The position numbers and the translations under genes are program-made. Of a stretch of DNA of 64,000 bases, positions 54,740 to 64,000 are shown in pieces (positions within the stretch are counted from its first letter, which is position 1; the number at the start of each line of letters is the position of its first letter). The DNA lies in NCBI RefSeq assembly GCF_030864355.1, contig NC_083399.1, positions 372,001-436,000 of the forward strand. Reading direction: 5' to 3'. The notes below the pieces were generated by a model. That model was not told where the DNA came from and did no database searches. It was given only the letters and a program-made list of their open reading frames with translations. Origin of the DNA: Cutaneotrichosporon cavernicola (taxonomy: Eukaryota; Basidiomycota; Tremellomycetes; Trichosporonales; Trichosporonaceae).

Positions 54740-57535
54740 CTAGTCCCACTTCATCTTCTCGACATAGCGCTCAATGTCACTCCCAATGTGCGGTTTCACA
54801 AGATCGCCCCGCCCGCCCACAATCTTCAGGATCGCCTCGTTCAGCGGCGAACTGCCGAGAATGTCCACATGGTCGCTAGTCAGCGCGCCGCCGCGCAAAT
54901 CCAGCGCCTCCGGCTGGTGAAGGAATTCAGAGGTCAGCGCATCTCGTTTGAAAACTCACCCCGCGTAACCACCTTCACGCCAGCCGGGTTCCACTTGGTC
55001 TTGCCTTTCCACCCGCGGACACACATGGCGCCGAGGCTCGCTGTTGCAATCGTTCCGTCGCCGTCGCTAAATTTGACACCAGACCGCACCTCGGGCCGCG
55101 TACCCTTGACAGTCACGTCGTTGTCAATGCGGTGGTTGCGCGCGAGGGGAAAGTCTCCGGGCGTGCGTTCGCACCCGGAATCACCCACATCGCACTGTGA
55201 ATCCGGCGCGTCGCGACCCTCACCCTCCTCGTACTCGCCCTTGACATACCAGTACGCGCGCTGTGGTCAGCCGTCTGCCTGGAGTTGGAGTAGCAGCATT
55301 CAGGTGACCTGAATCACAGCTCCCTCGCCGCTCACCTCGGTCTCCTTGCCATGTCCATATAGACAGTAAATCTTCATACTCGGCGCCTGTGGGAGCTCGA
55401 CCTCGAGAGGGTTGCTCCATTTTGAGTGGTCCTTGGCGTTTTTGCGCAGCTGCCTCGGGTCCGTCTCAAAGCCCACACTGTAGTTGCTCTCAAACATTCG
55501 CTGGTACGTGTCGCTCGTGTGCTCGAGAATGTAGGGCACCGTCTCCTCAGCTGTGAGGTTGGGGTATATTGTTGAGCGGTTCATGTCCTTTTCGCTGGTA
55601 GACGCGGTTTCGCGGAACGAGAAGAAACGGCCGTACGTGTCGGTGGCATTGGCTGGGTCGTCTGGCGCTCCGTCCAAATCACCCCAGATCCGCTCGCCGC
55701 CCTTCATGTACATCGAGCTCGCGCCCGGCCAGCGGCGGAACAGGTCGGCGCGTTCCTTGCGGCAGAAGAACTTTTCCAGCACGTACGAACCGAGGGGGTT
55801 GATCTCGACTGTGTCGCGCATCTCGCCGCTCATGAACGCGGTCATGGCCTTGGGCACGCCGAGTAACGTGCCGGCAACGTTGACCCAGGCTTCGAGGTGA
55901 TCTTCAACCCAACGGGGTCCGCCACCACCGCCAAACCCGAGCGCGTCCGGCTTGGCCTCGACCCACTTGAGGAAGTAGAGCATAAGGGAGCCGCCCATGC
56001 TATGCGACACGAGCACGACTTTCTCCCCTGAGAGTTTGTGCATGAGCTCAATCCGGTCCTTGAGCCGGGAGAGGTACGCGTCCCGCACCTCGAGGTTGTA
56101 AAAGGCGACGCGCCAGTCGTACGCCGCTAGGTCCATGTTGCTTGGGTCGTACCCGATCGTAGCCAGGTTCTGTACAACCTTCTGCCACACCCAGTATCCC
56201 TGGATGAACTCGCTCGCCGCGTCCAGCCCCTGAGCCGCGCGCACGCGGTGACCAGGTGGGTCGAGGCCAGTCTCAAGGTCGATCGCCATCGCTTCGACCC
56301 ACCGCTCCTTGTCCGTCAGGACGGCGCGGATCATCGTGCTCGTGCCCCACAGCCGTAAGCGGAACCACGAGCGAGCAATCGGATCCGTGCTCCAACTCTC
56401 CAGCCCCGACGTCACAACGCCGGGCATCATAATCACGGGGTGCTTGGCTGCGAGTCCGAGCTCTTGGTGGAGTGAGTCGCCCACAGTAAAATCACGCGTT
56501 TCGAAGATGGCCTTTTTGGCGGCTACAGTTAGGGTGTGTGCGGGGTGACCCTTCGTTGGCAAGCAGCACACAACCGATCCCATCGTTGCCACTCATAGTC
56601 ACAATGACACCTTACTCTCTCTCTCACTGCACCATATCTTCTCCCAAACTCCCACCCAAGCCGCACTCACAATCCAGCATCGACATGTTGCCGAGAAAGT
56701 TACTCATGTCGCTCTGCAGCATGGGCCACAGATCCGTCATCTCGCCGCCCAACAGGTCAGGCTGGGTGGCTGTCCACACAGCGGCCATGCCGAGAAGGAA
56801 CGCGCTGGGTCAGCCGTATCTCGGCGGTGGCTCACAGTGGGAACAGTACTCTCCGTCCCACAAACCACTTCTTCCAACCCGCTTGCTTCTCTTGGTGGCC
56901 CGCGTGGTGCTTCTTGTGGCTCGGATGGTCTATGTCGTGTAACTCTATCTCGTCGTAAGGTGTTCCAGGTGCAACGACTTTAAAGTTGCCGTCGGCCTGG
57001 GGTGAGTCTGTGGCTGCGTTGTAGGCTTAGCATCTTCCCTCCTCCTTGCTCCTTCCCTCCTTCTTTCCCTACATCACTCCGTCTCCATTTACTTCCTTCC
57101 CTTCCCACTTTTCTCATCCTTCTTGCGGCCCCATACGTCCTTGACACCACTTTCCAATCCGCTCCCTTCCACACCCACCAACCACCCACCACTCTCCTTC
57201 CCCTCCAACTAACTCCCGCAACTCACCTTCCGCCGAATCCTCACACTCAGCTCCTCCCCAGCCTTGCCAATATCGCGGGTCATCTCCGCAAACCGCTGCC
57301 TCAAGTTACGGGATTGCGGTTGCCCCTCTCCCGTAACAGGAAACGGCGTCCCCATCGGCGTGTGGAGGGTACTCGATGCGGCCGAGGTATCGCCAGACGG
57401 AGGGCCCGAGGATGACGTCTCGTCCGGCACGAGGATGCGGGGGACTCCCGAGCCCTCGTCCTTTCCCTTGCCCTTGTCCGTGTCGACTTTATCTCCGTCG
57501 TTGTGCTTCTTGGAGTGCCTCTTTCTCGGTGGCAT
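54740..57535 (-). CDS. LRO1: Phospholipid:diacylglycerol acyltransferase (PDAT, Lro1-like)
   Basis: The enzyme moves an acyl group from phospholipid to diacylglycerol to make triacylglycerol, at the ER membrane. The model is complement(join(54740..54927,54960..55260,55336..56522,56671..56804,56836..56996,57227..57535)), 759 aa. The N-terminus is Lys/Asp-rich and cytoplasmic. One membrane helix is split by an intron (RRVLFPL joined to AFLLGMAAVW). The LCAT-like domain shows HPVIMMPGVVTSGLESW, GLDPPGHRVRAAQG, YDWRVAFYNLEVRD and KVVLVSHSMGGSLMLYF (nucleophile Ser). GDGTIATASLG carries Asp and SDHVDILG carries His. The long single frame starting at 56592 (MATMGSVVCC) is false, as its first codons lie in an intron. 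The last intron appears to end in TG, not AG (see findings). Confidence 0.92.
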
Positions 57536-58273
57536 TGTGGTGGCTGTGGTGGGTGAGAAGAAGACATCAACTTTTCGCGTTGACGCGACAGCGCGACAAC
57601 GGGATAGTACCCAAATAAGGGTATGACGTAATTGTCAAAGGTGCCCCGGATGGCCGGAGGGCTGGAGGGATGCGACTTGTACAGTCGGCCACCGATGCGG
57701 AAAAGGGCGGGCGCCGAGGACGTGCACCATTCTCATCCTCAGAGGTCTTGGCAAACACTAGGAGGACTATGAAGCTATCTCCGGAAACATACAGAGTCTC
57801 ATTTCTGCGAAACAGGGGTCCCCATAGACTGACTGTTGGCCTAAAGTTAGATTTTCAAGCTACGATAGCTGAGATGGTAACAGGTCCCTGCGCATCCCCA
57901 CGCCTCGCCACGCCACTACCCGAAACACTACCCGGTCTGCCGGTGACTTGACAATTGACAATGTGCAGATAAGCTGGTCTGCCCATGTAGCATGGGCTGG
58001 CTAGTCACTTCCACGCAGAGGCAGGTGCATCACGTGCTCCTGGCCCCACGGCAGAGCAGACGATACCCTGGCCTAGCGCGCGGGCAGCAATCGCCATGCC
58101 CAGTGGCCTGTGCCGCATTCCGACAGACCGGCTGGCGTTCCGGCTGCCGCTGCCGGTGAATTGATCGCCGAGATGACCTCCTACTCTTGTGCAACTACTT
58201 TAAAGCCAGTCTACTTCGTGTTCAGTGCATACCATCTCGCCCGCTACATACCCACACACATACATTACTCGCA
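57536..58273. promoter_or_regulatory. Divergent intergenic region between PDAT and the CRAL-TRIO gene
   Basis: No gene is supported. The last 100 bp before 58274 contain a possible pyrimidine-rich leader. Confidence 0.45.
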
Positions 58274-59313
58274 ATGACCATCACCACCACCGCTGCCCAG
58301 GTTGAGGCCATCCTCGCTGCGCCCCCCTCCGAGCCGCGCCCCGTGGTTACGGGCGCACAGAAGGCTGCTCTCGACAAGTTCAAGGCCCATTTTAAGGGGT
58401 TCAAGCTCGAGGGGAGCGAGTTGACTGAGCGCGAGAAGATGTGGCTGGTGAGTCTTATATGGAGCGACGCTAACGATAGTCGGAGGAGACGCTGCTGCGC
58501 TACCTCGTTGGTGAGTGCTTGCTTTGAGGAGTTCAACCTGGGACTCCTTGAGCGCATCGCCTTTGGTCTCTCTTTTGCTAATCCTAGTAACCCACGGCGA
58601 CCCGGACGCGGCCATCACCCGCCTCGAAGCGACCCTATCCTGGCGCCGCAAGTTGAACCTGTACGACATCGACGCCACCGCGGCCATCGCCGAGCGCGAG
58701 ACCGCAAACGCGACCCGCTACATCGCGGGCTGGAACGGCTTGCGGCCCGTAAACTACGTGTGGATGGCCCGCAACCTCCTCCCCCTCGACGATAGGGAGA
58801 TGGTGCAGAACGTCTTCCTTCTCGAGAGGATGATGGACCTCACCCCCGCCGGCGCACAGCAAGTCTGCACAGTCTTCAACTTTGGAGGCAAGCAGCAGGG
58901 TCCCAAGCCCAGCCTCGGCCAGACAAAGGACATGCTCCAGGTCTACGATGTCCATTACCCACGTCAGCCTAGCTTGACCATGCTCCAGGATATGGGGTGG
59001 GCTATGCGCGCCTTCGTTAATATGGTGTGGCCGTTTATTGGGGAGGCAAAGGAGAGGACTATTACCAAGACGGGAGAGCAGGCTGTGGCCGACGGTCAGT
59101 TCCAGGCTAGCGGGCTCACTAAGGAGTGCGGCGGCTCCCTCGACGTAAGTTTACACAACAGGATGTGCTGATGGGCAGTTCACGTACGACCACAAGACGT
59201 ACTGGCCTACCCTCCTTTCCGTTACTAAGGCACGCCGCGACGCGTACCTCACCAACTGGCGCAAGCTCGCTCCCGAGGTCGGCCACTCCGAGTACGACTG
59301 GAAGTTTGTGTAG
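58274..59313 (+). CDS. CRAL-TRIO (Sec14-like) lipid-binding protein
   Basis: The model is join(58274..58447,58480..58510,58588..59144,59179..59313), 298 aa, with a 31-nt second exon. The N-terminal CRAL-TRIO-N helices include WLSEETLLRYLV and HGDPDAAITRLEATLSWRRKLNLYDI. The lipid-binding domain has RYIAGWNGLRPVNYVWMARNL, FLLERMMDLTPAGAQQVCTVFNFGG, YDVHYPRQPSLTMLQDMGWAMRAFVNMVWPFI and KECGGSLD. That is the order of phosphatidylinositol-transfer Sec14 homologues (Sfh proteins). It likely moves or presents phosphatidylinositol or a related lipid in the cytosol. The residue pattern is less canonical than Sec14 itself (YPER is YPRQ here), so substrate is uncertain. It lies convergent with the fumarate reductase gene. 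Confidence 0.85.
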
Positions 59314-59421
59314 GTGACTCTGTAGGCAACTTGGTAGCTCAGGTAGGCAGAGATTCCCATGTTATAGGTATACCCTTTGGCCAACTTCAGATGATTTACA
59401 TGCTGTTTACACTATCCTTTA

Positions 59422-60951
59422 CTAGTCACGCTTGACGTCTGCCGCGGCCGCCGTGCCTGCAGTACGTCCGAACACAACACACTCGAGCAAACTGCTCCCT
59501 CCGAGGCGGTTGTCGCCGTGCACGCCGCCTGTGATCTCGCCCGCAGCCCAGATACCCGGTACGGGGGTCATATCCCCGCCCTCTGGGCGGAGGACGCGAG
59601 CGCCCGTGTTGATAGCTGCTCCGCCCATCGTAAAGTGTGTCACCGGCGTCACCTGGCCAATGTAGACCTCGGCGTCTCCGTCTCCGGGCTTAAGGGTCCA
59701 TTTACCGTACGAGCGGCGGCCAAAGGGATCCTCCGACCCGCTCTGCACGGTGGCAGCGTACTCGTCCACGCTAGCGCGAACCGCAGGGTCCAGGTCAGAC
59801 ACACGCACCTTGCGCAGCAGGCCCTTGAAGGCGTAGAACCCGATGTGCGACTTTGCCGCCTCGCTCGCCCCGGGGTCCAGCACAATCGTCGTCGCCCACT
59901 GCTTCGTTCCGACGTCGCTCGCATCGGGGTCGCGCGCCATGATCGCACCAGACACCTTGGCGCGCGTGCCGAGCTCGTTGGTAAAACGCTTGCCATCGGG
60001 TCCCAGGAGGATGCCGCCTTCTCCACGAAGCATCTCGCCAGCAAGGAACTTGATTGGCGCGGTCACGTTCGCGGGGTCCACAAAGCCGGTCGGGTGCACC
60101 TGCACGCTGTCCATGTCGAGTAGGGGGACGCCGAGGTTGGCGAGCAGCGCGTGGGCGCCGGGCCTGTCATCGTTTGTGCTAGGCATCCCCGCCAGGTCGG
60201 GGCGGTGCTGGGCGAGCAGAGTACGGTCACCTGCAAACCCGCCGGCTGCGAAGACGACTGCTCCGTCAAGGTTGGCAGCCTGACCATCGCGCGTGTACTT
60301 GACGCCCTTGACTGCGCCGCTGTCGACCATGAGGTCGGTCACTTCAGCGCCAGAGGAGAGAGTGAAGTTCGGGTTCTCCTTAAGCTTGTTCAGGAGGCCC
60401 ATGACGATGGCCGCACCTGGCGGCAGCTTGCCTCCTCCGCGGTGAGTGCGGGGCACGCTATGCCCGCCGAGTACGGCGACCACGCTGAGGTCGACGCCAA
60501 TGTCGTCGACTAGCCACGCGACGGCGGCTGCACTCTCCGCAGAGAGCTTGCGGATGAGAGCGGCACGGTCGACGACCTGCTCAGGTGCGCGGTAGCGCTC
60601 GCCCGCGCTCTTGGTCGTGTCAGCCATGAAGATCTCTGGTGAATCAGAGATACCAGCCGCGGCCTGGGCGGGCGTGCCAGCGCCGTTGATGCCCGAGCTC
60701 GCCTTGATCGAGTTGCCGCCAGGCTTGGGCGCGCGATCGAGGAGGTGCACTGGCGCGCCGCGCTCGAGTGCCATGTAAGCTGCAGAGAGGCCGGCTAAGC
60801 CTGAGCCGACGACGATGACGCGTGGGGCTGGGGCAGAGGTCGACATTGTACGCGAGAGTGGGAGAATGGATATGAGTGAAGACGAGTTGAACATGAGAGC
60901 GAGGGAGATGATTGCGAGGGAGACGACGAGGAGCCGCCTTCCCATGCCCAT
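59422..60951 (-). CDS. OSM1: Soluble fumarate reductase (Osm1/Frd1-like), intronless
   Basis: This FAD enzyme reduces fumarate to succinate and reoxidises reduced flavin when oxygen is short, acting in mitochondria or the ER. It is a 509-aa single-exon gene, unusual in an intron-rich window. The N-terminus is hydrophobic (MGMGRRLLVVSLAIISLALMF), a signal or membrane anchor like that of yeast Osm1. FAD-binding RVIVVGSGLAGLSAAYMALERGAPVHLLDRAPKPGGNS follows. The substrate site is seen in VQVHPTGFVDP, LLGPDGKRFTNELGTR, HFTMGGAAINT and GVHGDNRLGGSSLLECVVFGRTAG. A second in-frame Met (60846) would give a cytosolic form starting MSTSAPAPRV, so dual targeting by alternative start is possible. Confidence 0.95.
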   Translation of the reverse strand: MGMGRRLLVVSLAIISLALMFNSSSLISILPLSRTMSTSAPAPRVIVVGSGLAGLSAAYMALERGAPVHLLDRAPKPGGNSIKASSGINGAGTPAQAAAGISDSPEIFMADTTKSAGERYRAPEQVVDRAALIRKLSAESAAAVAWLVDDIGVDLSVVAVLGGHSVPRTHRGGGKLPPGAAIVMGLLNKLKENPNFTLSSGAEVTDLMVDSGAVKGVKYTRDGQAANLDGAVVFAAGGFAGDRTLLAQHRPDLAGMPSTNDDRPGAHALLANLGVPLLDMDSVQVHPTGFVDPANVTAPIKFLAGEMLRGEGGILLGPDGKRFTNELGTRAKVSGAIMARDPDASDVGTKQWATTIVLDPGASEAAKSHIGFYAFKGLLRKVRVSDLDPAVRASVDEYAATVQSGSEDPFGRRSYGKWTLKPGDGDAEVYIGQVTPVTHFTMGGAAINTGARVLRPEGGDMTPVPGIWAAGEITGGVHGDNRLGGSSLLECVVFGRTAGTAAAADVKRD

Positions 60952-61223
60952 TGTGAGAATGTTGCTGACAACGTAACCGTGCGTGGGAGTTGGAGTTGTG
61001 TGATCCTTTGTTCGAATGGCGTTCTGGGGCCCCTACGGTAGAGTTTATCCGGGTCGAATGCTTGACTTGGTTGCCGCGGCCAGGCTGGGGCCAGGTCAAA
61101 CTACAGTACAGTAGATGAGAGGTCAAGGCAGGGACAAGTGCCGGCGGTACGAGTGGGAAAGGAACACGGAGATGCGGGAGTCGATGAGAAGAGCAGGAGT
61201 GAGAAGTGAAAAGTGATGGGTGA

Positions 61224-61583
61224 CTAGCGGCACAGATCCTCGAGTTTGGCGGCCAGTGCTGCGGCGTCACCGTCGACCTCAACACGCTTCAACCGGCCTG
61301 TTGCACCAGCTACAACACGTACTGCACTCTTGGGCACTCCGAGAGCCTTGGCTAGAATCGCAGTGATGTTCTTGTTCGCAGCTCCGTCGGCTGGCGGCGC
61401 GGTCGTCGCGACGCTCACAGCCGTGCCTTCCCCCGGGAGATCGACGAGACCGCGCACAGCGTTTGTGCTGGAACGTGGCGTTGCGCGAACGCGCAACGCA
61501 ACACCGGTAGGGAGGGCGCGCCAGGCGGACATGTCGTCTTGGGTCGGCTTGGAAGGCGAGGAAGATGAGCGGCCCTTGCGCAT
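61224..61583 (-). CDS. DUF167 (UPF0235/YggU-like) protein
   Basis: This is a 119-aa single-exon gene. After a basic, Ser-rich N-terminus (MRKGRSSSSPSKP) it matches the small DUF167 fold: VALRVRATPRSSTNAVRGL, then VSVATTAPPADGAANKNITAILAKALGVPKSAVRVVAGATGRLKRVEV. The pattern (PxxxxN, PADGxAN, LAKxLxVPKSxVxxxxGxxxRxK) is characteristic. Molecular function of the family is unknown. I chose ATG 61583 because the reading from 61757 adds unlikely sequence. It lies downstream of the fumarate reductase promoter region on the same strand. Confidence 0.85.
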   Translation of the reverse strand: MRKGRSSSSPSKPTQDDMSAWRALPTGVALRVRATPRSSTNAVRGLVDLPGEGTAVSVATTAPPADGAANKNITAILAKALGVPKSAVRVVAGATGRLKRVEVDGDAAALAAKLEDLCR

Positions 61584-61918
61584 AGGAAAATACGAACTGA
61601 ATAAAAGAGGGGTGTGAAACGTCAATTGATGGCAACCAACATTGGGCCAACAGGGGGGTGGACACTGACACGCCAATGCCATCAGCCACACCTCACTTAA
61701 CCCCCCTCGCCGATCATATACGATAGCGCCGACGCACTGCACCCCGTCGCCCCACACGGCCCCGTCGCAGCCCTTTCACACATGATGCATTCCAAAAAAA
61801 AACTCCTGCTAGTCCCCCAGCTAATCCACCCCCAACTCTCGACGCTGCCTGGGAACGAGATCTCTCTCCCGCACTGGCCTCGGTAACGCGTCGTCTAAAT
61901 GGCCAACAGTCTAATTTT
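61584..61918. other. Intergenic between DUF167 gene and carbonic anhydrase
   Basis: The 3' end of the carbonic anhydrase gene and promoter of the DUF167 gene. An A-run lies near 61795-61802. Nothing else is seen. Confidence 0.45.
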
Positions 61919-62659
61919 CTACTTGGGGCCCTGCGTCATGCCCAGGTCCGAGAGACGGCCGGACGCGAGGTCGTAGATCCAGCCATGGACGTAGACCTGC
62001 TTACCAAGGGCCCACGCCTCGTTGATGGTCTGGTGGCGTTAGCTCCACTGAAAATACACATGAGACGCACCGACGACTGAGTGAGGTTCTGGACACCGAC
62101 GCGGACGTTCTCGCGGGTGAGGTCGTCAATGGTCGCGTCCGCGGGGAGCGAGTGGCGGAGCTTGATGAGGGGGTCAAGGAACGCCATGAGCGGGTGCTCG
62201 GGCACGGGGGCGTCGGCGGCGGGCGCGGCCGAGCCGAAAGCCGCCTTGCAGCCGCCACAAGCGGTGTGGCCGACAACAACGACCTGCGTCACGCCAAGGT
62301 GGAGGACGGCGTAGTTGAGCACAGCGTTGGCCGAGTTGTCCTCAAGGTGGAACTGGTTGGCAATGTTGCGCTGGTATCAGCGTCAGAGTCAACGATTGCG
62401 GAATGGGACGTCCCCATTCCCTCTGGGCCCAAGGTGGGGCCAACGAGCCAACGGGTTAACGTACGTGAACAAAGATGTCGCCGGGCTTGCCGCCACAAAT
62501 AGTCGTCTCGGGGATCCGCGAGTCGGCGCACCCAATCCAGAGGACGTTGGGAGCCTGGCCTTTGGAAAGGGTGGTGAGGAACGCCGGGTCCATCTCGTTG
62601 GCGGCCTGGACCCAAATCTGGTTGCCCTCGACGAGGGGCTGGAGGGCGGCGAACGACAT
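61919..62659 (-). CDS. Beta-class carbonic anhydrase
   Basis: The zinc enzyme hydrates CO2 to bicarbonate, supplying carboxylases and, in Cryptococcus, CO2 sensing through adenylyl cyclase (Can2). The model is complement(join(61919..62029,62071..62370,62465..62659)), 201 aa. Zinc ligands and catalytic dyad are visible: LWIGCADSRIPETTI (Cys, Asp-Arg) and VVVVGHTACGGCKAAF (His and Cys). The frame VHRNIANQF is restored across the first intron. The C-terminal exon reads TINEAWALGKQVYVHGWIYDLASGRL, the typical end. MSFAALQPLVEGNQIW begins directly, without a targeting signal, so it is probably cytosolic. Length is near that of short fungal forms. Confidence 0.94.
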
Positions 62660-64000
62660 GGTGACGGGACTGAACTGGCTGTGGTGGTTGGTGGGGCGCA
62701 GCTCTATGAGCTGCGCAAGAGTTTATAGTCTGCCAGAGGCGCACAGTGCGCAGTGCGCTCGGTGGCAGTGGTGAGAAGATCAGCTAGCTGTAGGGCGAAG
62801 GTAAGGTGGTAGGCTGCTGGCTCGCTGCTCGGTCTTGACTGGAGAGCCAGCGTGAGTCACCTGAGGAACTTGAGTGTCCCAAGCGCTCGGCCAATCCTAG
62901 TCCTGGTTTCGCCAGGTCAGGCGTCGCAATGAGGGGAACAGTGGGGCCGGGGGTGTGACGATCCGGGGCTGCGGTTGCAGGGACTTGGAGACGGGTGAGG
63001 TCGGGAGGAGCTCGCGATCAGCGCGAACCGGCGATCATTGGGAGGTCAGGCTGGAGGTGGGTGAGGTTGAGGTGAGTGGAGTCAAGAAGCACAACGACAC
63101 AGTGACATTGATCGGTTGTGTGGCGTCGGCTACCCCGCATCTCTAGGTCAGTTTTGCGGCGCGTCGAGGCCACTTGAACGTCAGTCCTCAACGACCCGAT
63201 AGGTGATGGGGAATGTGGCTGGCGTCAACCAACGATGATGAGCCTTGTTCCCCTCACGCTTCGCCTCTCCCGCGTGGCAAAAAGGCCGAGTCTGTGCGTC
63301 GGTTCGTGGCTCATGGCTCATGGCTCATAATGAGCTGTGAGCTGCACAAGTACCGCCCGGGGTATGGTCGGGCGTAGTCTGCAGCATAATATGGGGATCA
63401 AATGCCGTGATTGCACATGAGCCCACGAGCGCTCATGCGGAATGAGTAGCGCTGTCTCTATCATCTCATCCCAATGATCGCAGATCCGTAGCCGTCAGAC
63501 AATCCAAGCGACTCAAGCGAGTATGGTGTGAGCGCGGCTCGGATGTGACTGTATAGTGGATCCGAGGATGTTGATGGAGGTAGGGAGAAAGCGAAGTGAT
63601 GAGGAAGGTGGGTGGTTGGCTCTTTGGGTCAAATGTTAACTGATTTTGTTGACTGTGCCTGAGGTGAGGGTTGCAAAAGTCTAGGCTGGACCTAGGATTC
63701 GAACTGAATGGTAAATACAGTTCCGGCTTGTCGATCAATTCCGCTATTGATGGAATCTTGGCACCGCATCGCATCGCATCGCCCTCTCTGCCCTCTCTGC
63801 CCCTCTCTTCCCTCTCTTCTCGCCCCTCCACCCCTCGACCCACGATCCACGACCTCCACTTCCGCAGTTCCTGTAGTTGCGTCACAGGATCCCACCCAAA
63901 GAGGATTCAACAACCTATACAATTCGGTTCCGACTATTCCACTAACCTTGGATACACACTTTGGATCTCGTACGTGGAACAGAATAATACATTCCTTTCA
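62660..64000. other. Intergenic end of window
   Basis: Upstream region of carbonic anhydrase and then about 1 kb with no supported gene. A hairpin with 6-bp arms (GAACTG and CAGTTC) lies at about 63701-63723, next to a B-box-like GGATTCGAACT. CCCTCTCT repeats are at 63781-63830. Whatever gene comes next begins beyond the window. Confidence 0.4.

Noticed and set aside
56523..56592. Start MATMGSVVCC for PDAT
   Set aside because: These codons lie in the intron between exons 3 and 4; the N-terminal membrane helix is encoded upstream and joins in phase.
63680..63790. Possible tRNA on the minus strand
   Set aside because: A B-box-like AGTTCGAATCC and an A-box-like TAGCGGAATTG are present, but no acceptor or T-stem pairing can be made.
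1..64000. CRISPR arrays, bacterial operons, prophage
   Set aside because: Spliceosomal introns and fungal genes throughout; the tandem repeats lack unique spacers.

Overview
The window is nuclear DNA from a basidiomycete yeast or filamentous fungus, most likely in the Tremellomycetes (Trichosporonales-like). It is GC-rich and compact. Its genes are interrupted by many 30-60 nt introns with GTRNGT donors and a CTRAC branch site pressed almost against the AG acceptor. The gene content is eukaryotic and fungal: ORC1, Ran, PDAT, verprolin, XRN1 and a Dbf2/Sid2-type kinase. Species assignment is inference. PARAGRAPH 2 (layout). 1-3655: two tandem minus-strand genes for signal-peptide, single-pass membrane proteins, the first cut by the window edge. 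5011-6701: Aro8-type aminotransferase. 8226-13251: XRN1. 13704-15391: PP2A catalytic subunit. 15863-18356: ORC1. 18565-20514: Sid2/Dbf2 kinase, convergent with ORC1. 21045-23201: verprolin/WIP. 23770-24231: tail-anchored thioredoxin. 24559-25391: APS kinase. 25497-28956: karyopherin beta with 15 exons. 29091-29179: tRNA-Asn. 29430-30855: mitochondrial Phe-tRNA ligase. 31352-31449: tRNA-Gly. 31933-33809: NatC subunit MAK10. 33847-35429: dihydrouridine synthase 2. 35600-36649: XAP5/FAM50. 37137-38401: Ran GTPase. 38533-39222: COX20. 39366-41564: COG2. 42319-43102: unrecognised protein. 45499-45765: possible Cys-rich peptide. 46356-48278: FAD-dependent oxidoreductase. 49256-51901: membrane-anchored GH5 glucanase. 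54740-57535: PDAT. 58274-59313: CRAL-TRIO protein. 59422-60951: soluble fumarate reductase. 61224-61583: DUF167 protein. 61919-62659: beta-carbonic anhydrase. The rest is intergenic, with minisatellites, homopolymer tracts and one AT-rich island. PARAGRAPH 3 (how it fits together). This is an ordinary housekeeping chromosome segment without an operon or obvious cluster. Themes recur: cell cycle and replication (ORC1, PP2A, Sid2), nuclear transport (Ran, karyopherin), RNA decay and tRNA biology (XRN1, DUS2, FARS2, two intron-bearing tRNAs), secretion and cell surface (COG2, glucanase, the tandem membrane proteins), and lipid or redox metabolism (PDAT, CRAL-TRIO, fumarate reductase). I found no new multi-gene system. 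The most unusual signals are in gene structure. The Ran gene appears to need a one-nucleotide exon inside its P-loop codons. XRN1 starts with a 4-nt coding exon. The PDAT gene appears to contain a GT-TG intron. Exon coordinates were built by hand from splice motifs, reading frame and family similarity, and every complete multi-exon model listed sums to a multiple of three.
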